Shown: positions 6,278 to 12,399 of the stretch, piece by piece
Layout of the letters: each line of letters starts with the position of its first letter
Numbering within the stretch: the stretch's first letter is position 1
Source: Alphaproteobacteria bacterium UBA4588
Lineage (GTDB): Bacteria > Pseudomonadota > Alphaproteobacteria > Puniceispirillales > Puniceispirillaceae
Reading direction: 5' to 3'
DNA: 14,160 bases
Assembly: GCA_002387605.1 (NCBI GenBank)
Contig: DGJU01000018.1
Location: forward strand, 7,540-21,699
The notes under the pieces: generated by a model
The model's database searches: none
Told to the model about the DNA's origin: nothing
The model's input: the letters and a program-made list of their open reading frames with translations, nothing else
Translations under genes and position numbers: made by a program

Positions 6278-6934
6278 TTACCAACGGAACGGCCGGCGCC
6301 CCATCATCCCAGTCGCACGACTGACAACAGACGCAAGTCCTGTTACAAAGACCTGCGCTGGCTTTGCCATTTTAGGAATTCGCGATACATCTTTTAGCCG
6401 CCGATCAAGAAAGGCCTCCGTTTTAGCAAGGTCATCGGTATCATCGGCCAGAAAAGCAAGCATTGTTGCGCTGTAAACAGCAGCAAGCGTGGCACGTTTC
6501 GTATAAAAATTATAATCAGTTGTTGTATCACCGGCAGCGCGCCAGATAGCATCAACTGTCCGATATAGCATTTTTGTTGCGAGGGCAGCATGCTGAGGCT
6601 GTGCAAGAAACCCAAGCGAACGGCGCACGGTCTCACTATGCCCACGCGCTTGATGCAGCCGAAGCAAAATCAGGGTGCGTACTTTAAGGTGGGTTGGTGC
6701 CGGCACTTGGTCCATTTCATGGTAGGCTGATACCATCTTATCATCTGCCAGTGCGCCATATAATTCGACAACCTCATCAAGCCCGCCGGGGAAGTAATCG
6801 TGCCATTGCGTGTCTGACAGGCCGCACTCAGCTGCTGCTAATGACAATGTTTCATGAGACCATCCGTCAAACGGCACATGGGCAATGGCAGCTGTTACAA
6901 GCTGGGCGCGCATATCAGAATCAGTTGGTGTCAT
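6278..6934 (-). CDS. COQ9 family ubiquinone biosynthesis protein
   Basis: The 218-residue protein matches the COQ9 family, a TetR-like-fold lipid-binding accessory factor that supports ring modification in ubiquinone synthesis, working with the Coq7-type hydroxylase in mitochondria. Family marks are the N-terminal helix-turn-helix-like region (about 25-50, LSLAAAECGLSDTQWHDYFP), WRAAGDTTTDYNFYTKRATL (131-150) and FLDRRLKDVSRIPK (175-188). The bacterial role is inferred from the family. No signal peptide is seen; the C-terminus is basic and might touch the membrane, as expected for a quinone-binding protein. The ATG at 6934 follows AAAGGT. It is upstream of metA on the same strand and divergent from rpsU; proximity of coq9 to rpsU is recalled as frequent in alphaproteobacteria. 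Two overlapping dyads lie about 45-60 bases upstream. Confidence 0.88.
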   Translation of the reverse strand: MTPTDSDMRAQLVTAAIAHVPFDGWSHETLSLAAAECGLSDTQWHDYFPGGLDEVVELYGALADDKMVSAYHEMDQVPAPTHLKVRTLILLRLHQARGHSETVRRSLGFLAQPQHAALATKMLYRTVDAIWRAAGDTTTDYNFYTKRATLAAVYSATMLAFLADDTDDLAKTEAFLDRRLKDVSRIPKMAKPAQVFVTGLASVVSRATGMMGRRPFRW

Positions 6935-6976
6935 GTTGGTCTACCTTTTACTGTTGTATTGCTCTTATCCTAGCAG

Positions 6977-6994
6977 GGTAATGTTACCAGTAAC
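6977..6994. promoter_or_regulatory. Overlapping dyads upstream of coq9 (candidate operator)
   Basis: GGTAATGTTACCAGTAAC contains two interlocked inverted repeats: GGTAA-TG-TTACC (6977-6988) and GTTAC-CA-GTAAC (6983-6994). Their centres are six bases apart and they share the TTACC half. This is the pattern expected of a dimeric repressor site or two competing sites. A further palindrome, TTACGTAA (6216-6223), lies between coq9 and metA. No regulator is identified. Confidence 0.3.
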
Positions 6995-7068
6995 GGCATG
7001 AGACAAGGCTTGCTCTATGATATAGGAAGTAGGGCATAAAATAAAACCCGTTCCGACAAGACAGTTGT

Positions 7069-7097
7069 TTGCAAATCTAAATTCTCTATGCTATATA
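7069..7097 (+). promoter_or_regulatory. rpsU promoter
   Basis: TTGCAA (7069-7074) and TATATA (7092-7097) are separated by exactly 17 bases, a good vegetative promoter. Transcription would start near 7104 and give a leader of about 77 bases before the rpsU GTG. A similar TTGCAA/TATATA pair stands upstream of trcR. Confidence 0.6.
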
Positions 7098-7136
7098 CGG
7101 TTCCCCAAGGGTTAAAATACATAAAGTTCGATATTT

Positions 7137-7152
7137 AGCGCTAGCCAGCGCT
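7137..7152 (+). promoter_or_regulatory. Hairpin in the rpsU leader
   Basis: AGCGCT (7137-7142) and AGCGCT (7147-7152) pair as a six-base stem with the loop AGCC, ending 11 bases before the Shine-Dalgarno sequence GAAAGGG (7164-7170). The position would suit translational autoregulation or mRNA stabilisation. It could equally be a chance palindrome; no known S21 leader family was recognised. Confidence 0.3.
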
Positions 7153-7180
7153 TAGCTTTTAAAGAAAGGGACATGCTGAA

Positions 7181-7384
7181 GTGTATATCGCTGTTCGTGA
7201 AAATAACGTTGATCAGGCTCTTAGAGTTCTGAAGAAAAAGATGCAGCGCGAAGGCCTGTTTCGTGAGATGAAAAACCGTCGGGCGTTTGAAAAGCCATCC
7301 GAGCGCCGTGCCCGCGAAGCCGCTGAATCTACACGTCGTGTTCGTAAATTGATGCGTAAGCGCATGGAGCGTGAGGGTTACTAG
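7181..7384 (+). CDS. rpsU: 30S ribosomal protein S21
   Basis: The 67-residue basic protein is bS21, a small-subunit protein near the anti-Shine-Dalgarno end of 16S rRNA. The family pattern is complete: VRENNVDQALRVLKKKMQREG (5-25), then REMKNRRAFEKPSERR (28-43) and a Lys/Arg-rich C-terminal helix ending MEREGY. The start codon is GTG (7181), about ten bases after GAAAGGG; a nearby ATG at 7173 is out of frame and too close to the ribosome site. It has its own promoter (7069-7097) and a strong terminator (7424-7451), so it is a single-gene unit, divergent from coq9-metA. Confidence 0.97.
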   Translation: MYIAVRENNVDQALRVLKKKMQREGLFREMKNRRAFEKPSERRAREAAESTRRVRKLMRKRMEREGY

Positions 7385-7423
7385 ATAACCCTTACATCAA
7401 GCCTATTGTTAGTAAAAATACCT

Positions 7424-7455
7424 AAAGCCGCCCCATTACGAGGCGGCTTTTGTGT
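7424..7455. terminator. rpsU terminator (probably bidirectional)
   Basis: AAAGCCGCC (7424-7432) and GGCGGCTTT (7442-7450) form a perfect nine-pair GC-rich stem with a nine-base loop, followed on the plus strand by TGTGTTTT. It lies 40 bases after the rpsU stop. On the minus strand the stem is followed by AGGTATTTTTAC, so it could also end transcription coming from the tRNA-Arg gene. Confidence 0.85.
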
Positions 7456-7469
7456 TTTGCGGCGTCTGA

Positions 7470-7505
7470 TCTGCTGCTAAAACATGCCAGCAGACAGATT
7501 TTTTT
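7470..7505 (+). terminator. Second plus-strand hairpin with T run, abutting the tRNA 3' end
   Basis: TCTGCTG (7470-7476) pairs with CAGCAGA (7488-7494) around an 11-base loop, followed by CAGA and seven T residues (7499-7505). It would act as a backup terminator for rpsU and would stop read-through before it becomes antisense to tRNA-Arg. The T run's last base is the complement of the terminal A of the tRNA CCA. Confidence 0.45.
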
Positions 7506-7581
7506 GGTGACCTCGGCGGGACTCGAACCTGCTACCTACAGATTAGGAATCTGTCGCTCTATCCTGATGAGCTACGAGGCC
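7505..7581 (-). tRNA. tRNA-Arg, anticodon CCT (decodes AGG)
   Basis: On the minus strand a complete 77-base cloverleaf can be folded. The acceptor stem GGCCTCG pairs with CGAGGTC (one G2-T71 wobble), followed by A73 and a genome-encoded CCA (7507-7505). The D stem is GCTC/GAGC. The anticodon stem ACAGA/TCTGT carries the loop TTCCTAA with anticodon CCT at 7547-7545. The variable loop is AGGTA and the T loop TTCGAGT. The T stem GCAGG/CCCGC has one mismatch, A51 (base 7530) against C63 (base 7518). The gene follows manC by 40 bases on the same strand and may be co-transcribed with it. Confidence 0.95.
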
Positions 7582-7621
7582 GTTAAGCCGTTTCTACCTT
7601 CATTCACGCTACTTTTCCAGT

Positions 7622-9055
7622 CTAACGCTTATAGCTATCTTCGTAGCGGATAATATCATCCTCGCCAAGATAGCTTCCAGTCTGTACTTCGATAATGGTC
7701 AACGGCTTATCTGTATGATTGGATAAACGGTGTTTTTGGCCGACTTCGATATAGGTCGACTGATTTACCTCTAGCGTAAATTCCTTATCTTCAATCTGAA
7801 TCGTTGCATGCCCATCGGTTACAACCCAATGCTCCGAGCGATGTTTGTGGCTTTGCAAAGAGAGCCGTCCACCAGGATAAACATGTAATCGTTTCACCTG
7901 ATAGCCTTGTGCTATTACAAGGCTCTCAAACCAGCCCCACGGACGCCAGTCTCGCGCATGCTGTTCAGCCTGTGATATCTGTTCTATTTTCAACAGCTCC
8001 ACAGCTTTTTTCACAGACTGAGTTTTCGATAAGTCAGCAACCAGCACAGCATCAGACATCGCAACAGCCACAATATTACTGACGCCCGCAGCAACAAGTG
8101 CCTGCCCCTCTACAGCAGACCATAGCAAACTATTTTCTGTATCTATTTGAACAGTATTGCCTTTGATGAGGTTGCCTGATGCATCCACATCATCCACTCC
8201 ATGGGCTAATTGATGTTTCACAGCCTGCCAGTCACCTAGATCAAGCCAGCTACCTGCGAATTTCACAACCAGAATATTATCAGCTTTCTCCATCAGAGCA
8301 TAGTCAACTGAGTCAGCTATAATAGCCGACCAACTTGTCGCCTCAAGGCGCAGAAAATCCAAATCACCTGTCATTCCTGCAACAGCTTTTTCAACCATCT
8401 GCATCATGTCAGGAACAAGCAGCAGGCCCGCATCAAGAAAGGTCTGGCTGGCTGCCATGAAAATCCCTGCATTCCAGAGATAACGGCCACTATTCAGCAT
8501 AGCCTGTGCGCGTTCTAAATCTGGCTTTTCATGGAAGGCCCGCACAGGTATCGCAAAATCACTATCTGAGCTCTCCTCATATTCAATATAGCCATATCCC
8601 ACTTCGGGCCGGTCTGGGTGAATGCCAAAGGTCAGGATATTCCCGCCACTTGCTGGCATGATGCTGGCCTCAATCATCTTTGTGAAGGCTGCCTCATCGG
8701 GAATCGCATGGTCAGATGACATCACGACCATGAGAGCGTCACTATCATGATCCTGCAGATAGCGTGCTGCTGCAAGAATTGCTGGGGCTGTGTTTTTGCC
8801 CTCTGGCTCAAGCAGAATAGCCGTTGGCTTAATGCCTAATTCGGCAAGTTGCTGCGCTGCAATAAAACGATAATCAGAGGATGTAATAATAATAGGTGGC
8901 GCAAAGTTAGCCCCGGTGCAGCGCCCACATGCTTGCTGAAACAAGGTTTGCTCACCGACCAGTTGCACAAACTGCTTTGGCATAGATTTTCGGGATACAG
9001 GCCAAAGACGAGTTCCTGACCCTCCACATAAAATAATTGGATAAATGAGAGCCAT
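7622..9055 (-). CDS. manC: Bifunctional mannose-1-phosphate guanylyltransferase / mannose-6-phosphate isomerase
   Basis: This 477-residue type II enzyme makes GDP-mannose: the C-terminal domain isomerises fructose-6-phosphate to mannose-6-phosphate, and the N-terminal domain transfers GMP to mannose-1-phosphate. Seen: the nucleotidyltransferase signature GGSGTRLWPVSRKSMPKQ (11-28), SSDH (113-116, metal/nucleotide), the FHEKPD block (174-179, usually F-V-E-K-P), and the cupin motif QSHKHRSEHW (401-410) with metal ligands Gln401, His403 and Glu408 and a later His442. Length is typical for AlgA/ManC/XanB proteins. GDP-mannose feeds surface polysaccharide, matching the O-antigen ligase fragment at the right end. 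The ribosome site before 9055 is weak (AGAAAG). A phosphomannomutase is needed but is not in this window. Confidence 0.94.
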   Translation of the reverse strand: MALIYPIILCGGSGTRLWPVSRKSMPKQFVQLVGEQTLFQQACGRCTGANFAPPIIITSSDYRFIAAQQLAELGIKPTAILLEPEGKNTAPAILAAARYLQDHDSDALMVVMSSDHAIPDEAAFTKMIEASIMPASGGNILTFGIHPDRPEVGYGYIEYEESSDSDFAIPVRAFHEKPDLERAQAMLNSGRYLWNAGIFMAASQTFLDAGLLLVPDMMQMVEKAVAGMTGDLDFLRLEATSWSAIIADSVDYALMEKADNILVVKFAGSWLDLGDWQAVKHQLAHGVDDVDASGNLIKGNTVQIDTENSLLWSAVEGQALVAAGVSNIVAVAMSDAVLVADLSKTQSVKKAVELLKIEQISQAEQHARDWRPWGWFESLVIAQGYQVKRLHVYPGGRLSLQSHKHRSEHWVVTDGHATIQIEDKEFTLEVNQSTYIEVGQKHRLSNHTDKPLTIIEVQTGSYLGEDDIIRYEDSYKR

Positions 9056-9145
9056 TATGGATATCTTTCTAGCAGTCGTTACCTATCAATAAAACATGAG
9101 AATTCATACCAAGTGACTGGCACTAATGATCAAGAACACGATTTA

Positions 9146-9174
9146 AGAATAAGCAGATACTGGCGGAAAATCAA
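9146..9174 (-). promoter_or_regulatory. Candidate manC promoter
   Basis: On the minus strand TTGATT (9174-9169) and TATTCT (9151-9146) are separated by 17 bases. The start point would be near 9139, about 84 bases before the manC ATG. It lies in the 150-base spacer downstream of the ABC1 kinase gene, in which no clear terminator is seen, so read-through from the kinase gene is also possible. Confidence 0.35.
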
Positions 9175-9205
9175 TGCTATCGCCTGCTCTAATGAGCAAT
9201 GTTCA

Positions 9206-10570
9206 TCAAGAGTTCAAGATGTTGTCTGGCAGGCCAGCTGTGCGGCATAGCTCTGCCTGACGCTGCTTTAATAATGATGTATCAAAATCATCTATAAGGT
9301 CGTGAAACAGCCGGTGCCAGTTTACTTCTGCTCCTAGATGCATAAACACAGACCCTAATCCAACCGCCGCTCTATCCATAAGAACAAATTCGCGCGGTGG
9401 TTTGATACCACCAATGCGTTTGAGTTCCTGATGAACTTTCTCAGCTAACTCTCTTCCCGCCGAGCCATTGCGAACCTGCTGGATGGGCCGAACCTCATCT
9501 GAGAGAAGCGGTGCGTAAATAAATTCTGCCCAGATATTGAGAATAGAAATCGCCTCTTCATCAAGGCCATGAAAGCCCCATTGCTCATAGGCTTTACGGG
9601 CTAAGTCCGTGTTTCCATCACGCAATGCTTTATAAAGGTCGATAACACCACCCACAAATTCAGGCCTGAAAATCCGAATAGACCCAAAATCCATCAGATT
9701 AATATTGAGCTCGCTATCAATCGAATAATTTCCAAGATGAGGATCGCCGTGGATAACGCCATAATAGTAAAACGGGACATACCAGGCCCGGAACATATTC
9801 ATGGCGACTTGATTACGATCTTCCTGAGAGGGGTTTGTGGCAAGCCATGCCATCAGCTTCTGGCCTTCAAGCCATGTCATGGTAAGGGCGCGCGGCGATG
9901 AAAGCTCTGTTACAACTTCTGGCAAACGGACATTATCTTCACGTTCAAGCATTAAACGATAAAGCTGCAAATTGGCAGCTTCGCGGCCGTAATCAAGTTC
10001 TTCGCGTAAACGGTCAGACAATTCAGTATGGATATCAGCTGTCGAAATTGCATTGTCAAACCGCTCATAAAGCTGAAAGACAAGCTTTAGCTGGCGTAAA
10101 TCTGCATCAATAGCTGATGCCATGTCAGGGTATTGAAGCTTTACAGCAAGCGCACGGCCATCATGTGCAGTTGCCTTATGCACCTGCCCTAAAGAGGCGG
10201 CTGAGATAGCCTGCCGCTCGAATGTCTTGAATTTTGACTGCCAGTCAGCGCCAATTTCTGCAGACATGCGGCGTTTTACAAACAGCCATCCCATGGAGGG
10301 CGCATCAGCCTGCAATGCAGCAAGTTCTTCGGCATATTCAGGCGGCAGCGCATCTGGGATGGTTGATAGAATCTGAGCCACTTTCATTAATGGCCCTTTC
10401 AGCCCGCCAAGAGCCTCTCTTAATTGAACAGCATGTTTAGATCGGTCAATTTCCATACCAAGGTAGCGCTCACTTGCTAGACGGGCGGCAAGACCTGACA
10501 TCGTAGTGGTCACACGTGCATATCGCTTAAGGCGTCCCCCTACTCCCGATTTATTATTATAATCAGCCAT
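9206..10570 (-). CDS. ABC1/COQ8 family atypical kinase
   Basis: From the ATG at 10570 the protein has 454 residues. It belongs to the ABC1/UbiB/COQ8 atypical kinases, ATPases that support ubiquinone synthesis. Seen: KVAQ (63-66) where the family usually has K-x-G-Q, the alanine-rich loop AISAASLGQ (121-129), ATP-binding Lys144 in LAVKLQYP, REELDY (189-194), the catalytic HGDPHLGN (274-281) and the metal-binding Asp294 of DFG. Unlike classic UbiB it shows no C-terminal pair of membrane helices, so it looks like the soluble COQ8-type paralogue of alphaproteobacteria. The frame stays open to an ATG at 10714, but the 48 added residues look unlike the family, while 10570 has AAAGGG nine bases upstream and a family-like N-terminus. 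It is divergent from pntAB. Confidence 0.9.
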   Translation of the reverse strand: MADYNNKSGVGGRLKRYARVTTTMSGLAARLASERYLGMEIDRSKHAVQLREALGGLKGPLMKVAQILSTIPDALPPEYAEELAALQADAPSMGWLFVKRRMSAEIGADWQSKFKTFERQAISAASLGQVHKATAHDGRALAVKLQYPDMASAIDADLRQLKLVFQLYERFDNAISTADIHTELSDRLREELDYGREAANLQLYRLMLEREDNVRLPEVVTELSSPRALTMTWLEGQKLMAWLATNPSQEDRNQVAMNMFRAWYVPFYYYGVIHGDPHLGNYSIDSELNINLMDFGSIRIFRPEFVGGVIDLYKALRDGNTDLARKAYEQWGFHGLDEEAISILNIWAEFIYAPLLSDEVRPIQQVRNGSAGRELAEKVHQELKRIGGIKPPREFVLMDRAAVGLGSVFMHLGAEVNWHRLFHDLIDDFDTSLLKQRQAELCRTAGLPDNILNS

Positions 10571-10821
10571 CGACCCATACCCTTTCAGAACGGCAACACC
10601 GCCATAATGCTCACCGTAGTGATATAGTCTGCGAAAAGAAAATGGCGACAGAAAAAACAAATTTTCTTCTGCGTGAATAAACTTAAAGGCTCTTTCTATT
10701 CGTAAATAGCACAAAGCCTTCTTTATAAAGGTTTTGTGGTGACAGCAAGAGCTTAAAAATTGTAGTCTGTTCCGACTATATTAAGCATTTCGTTAATTCA
10801 TGGTTTTTCAAGGAGGATGGT
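10571..10821. promoter_or_regulatory. Divergent control region between the ABC1 kinase gene and pntA
   Basis: This 251-base spacer holds two dyads. ACAAAGCCTT (10711-10720) and AAGGTTTTGT (10728-10737) form a ten-pair inverted repeat with one G-T and a seven-base gap. TAGTC (10763-10767) and GACTA (10774-10778) form a five-base repeat overlapping TATATT (10777-10782), a possible pntA -10 box lacking a good -35. Neither dyad is followed by a T run, so they look like protein sites or leader folds rather than terminators. The pntA ribosome site AAGGAGG (10810-10816) is a perfect match. Confidence 0.4.
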
Positions 10822-12387
10822 GTGAAAATTGGCGCCCCTGTAGAAAGTGCAGCTGATGAAGCGCGTGTCGCGCTGACCCCGGATAGTGCACGACAACTCG
10901 CAAAGCTCGGTCATAGTTGCATCATTCAGAAAGGCGCCGGAAAGGCCGCTGGTTTCTCGGATGATACATATAAAGAAGCCGGTGTTGAAATTGCGGCAAC
11001 CGCCGCTGCGCTTTTCAAAGCTGCAGATGTTATTATCAAGGTTCAGCGCCCGAACGATGCCGAACTTAAACGGTTATCAGCCGATAAAACGCTGATCAGT
11101 TTTTTCTGGCCCGGCCAGAATGAAAAAGCCCTAAAAGCTGTGGCTTCTACTGGTGCGAGCGCTATTGCAATGGATATGGTGCCACGTATTAGTCGGGCGC
11201 AGAAAATGGATGCGCTGTCATCGATGGCTAATATCGCCGGATATCGTGCTGTTATCGAAGCCAGTAATAATTTTGGCCGATTTTTCACAGGTCAGATTAC
11301 GGCAGCTGGTAAAGTGCCGCCTGCCAAGGTTTTGGTTATCGGGGCAGGCGTTGCTGGCCTTGCTGCAATCGGGACAGCACAATCACTTGGCGCAATTGTG
11401 CGGGCCTTTGATGTTAGGCCTGAAGTAGCAGAACAGATTGAATCAATGGGCGCAGAATTCCTGATGCTCGAATTTGACGAAGATGGTTCTGGTGATGGTG
11501 GGTATGCAAAGCCAGCCTCGCCTGAATTCATTGAAAAAGAAATGGCGCTGTTCAGAGAGCAAGCGCCTGAAATTGACATTGTCATCACAACAGCCCTTAT
11601 CCCGGGACGGCCTGCTCCTAAATTATGGCCTGCTGAGATGGTCAAGTTGATGAAGCCTGGTTCTGTCATTATTGACCTTGCAGCAGAACAGGGCGGAAAC
11701 TGCGACCTGACTGTTGCTCATAAAATTATTGAGACAGATAATGGGGTAAAGATTGTTGGCTATACAGACTTCCCAAGCCGCATGTCTGCCCAGAGCTCAA
11801 CGCTCTACGCAACCAATATCCGTCACATGCTTGATGATCTGACACCTGAAAAAGATGGTGTTTTGAATGTTAATATGGATGATGATGTTATCCGCGGCGC
11901 AACAATCGCGCATCAGGGTGATGTTACGTTTCCGCCGCCACCTCCCAAGATTCAGGCGATTGGAAAACAGGCATCAGCCCCTACAGCACCTGAGCCAACA
12001 GCACAGGAAAAGGCAGCTGCAGCCTTAGCAGCTGAGCGGGCGTCTGGTCGCAGACAGGTTGGGTTACTTGTTGCTGGCGGACTTTTCATGGCCTTGCTTG
12101 GCGGTTATGCGCCAGCCGCTTTCATGCAGCATTTGATTGTGTTTGCGCTATCCTGTTTCGTTGGTTTTCAGGTTATCTGGAATGTGAGCCATGCCCTTCA
12201 TACACCGTTGATGGCAATTACGAACGCTATCTCCGGCATTATAATTATTGGTGCGCTTCTGCAAATTGATTCACCCACCGGGATAGTTGGCATTCTGGCG
12301 GCTGTTTCGGTGCTGATTGCAACAATCAATATTGTTGGCGGCTTTATGGTGACACGCCGCATGCTGGCAATGTTCCAGAAGAGCTAG
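10822..12387 (+). CDS. pntA: NAD(P) transhydrogenase subunit alpha (fused form)
   Basis: The 521-residue protein carries the NAD(H)-binding domain I and the first membrane segment group of proton-translocating transhydrogenase, which drives NADPH formation from NADH at the inner membrane. Domain I spans about 1-375, with RAQKMDALSSMANIAGY (125-141) and the dinucleotide-binding GAGVAG (174-179). A proline- and alanine-rich linker (370-405) leads to four predicted membrane helices near 413-430, 437-454, 466-482 and 487-511. This is the single-chain E. coli arrangement; many alphaproteobacteria split it into PntAA and PntAB. The start is GTG at 10822, five bases after a perfect AAGGAGG; the nearby ATG at 10817 reaches a stop at once. 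pntB follows after 12 bases, so the two are an operon. Confidence 0.96.
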   Translation: MKIGAPVESAADEARVALTPDSARQLAKLGHSCIIQKGAGKAAGFSDDTYKEAGVEIAATAAALFKAADVIIKVQRPNDAELKRLSADKTLISFFWPGQNEKALKAVASTGASAIAMDMVPRISRAQKMDALSSMANIAGYRAVIEASNNFGRFFTGQITAAGKVPPAKVLVIGAGVAGLAAIGTAQSLGAIVRAFDVRPEVAEQIESMGAEFLMLEFDEDGSGDGGYAKPASPEFIEKEMALFREQAPEIDIVITTALIPGRPAPKLWPAEMVKLMKPGSVIIDLAAEQGGNCDLTVAHKIIETDNGVKIVGYTDFPSRMSAQSSTLYATNIRHMLDDLTPEKDGVLNVNMDDDVIRGATIAHQGDVTFPPPPPKIQAIGKQASAPTAPEPTAQEKAAAALAAERASGRRQVGLLVAGGLFMALLGGYAPAAFMQHLIVFALSCFVGFQVIWNVSHALHTPLMAITNAISGIIIIGALLQIDSPTGIVGILAAVSVLIATINIVGGFMVTRRMLAMFQKS

Positions 12388-12399
12388 GGAGTAGATAAA

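Noticed and set aside
7173..7232. ATG at 7173 as the rpsU start, or as an overlapping upstream frame
   Set aside because: It is out of frame with S21, lies only two bases after the AGGG, and its frame stops after about 20 codons.
7450..7653. A 67-codon plus-strand frame with the sequence TSAGLEPATYRLGI
   Set aside because: It is the translation of the strand opposite tRNA-Arg, a well-known artefact in gene catalogues, and it overlaps a terminator.
10571..10714. A 48-residue N-terminal extension of the ABC1 kinase from the ATG at 10714
   Set aside because: The extension does not resemble the family, covers a dyad in the divergent control region, and the ATG at 10570 has a good ribosome site and family-like beginning.
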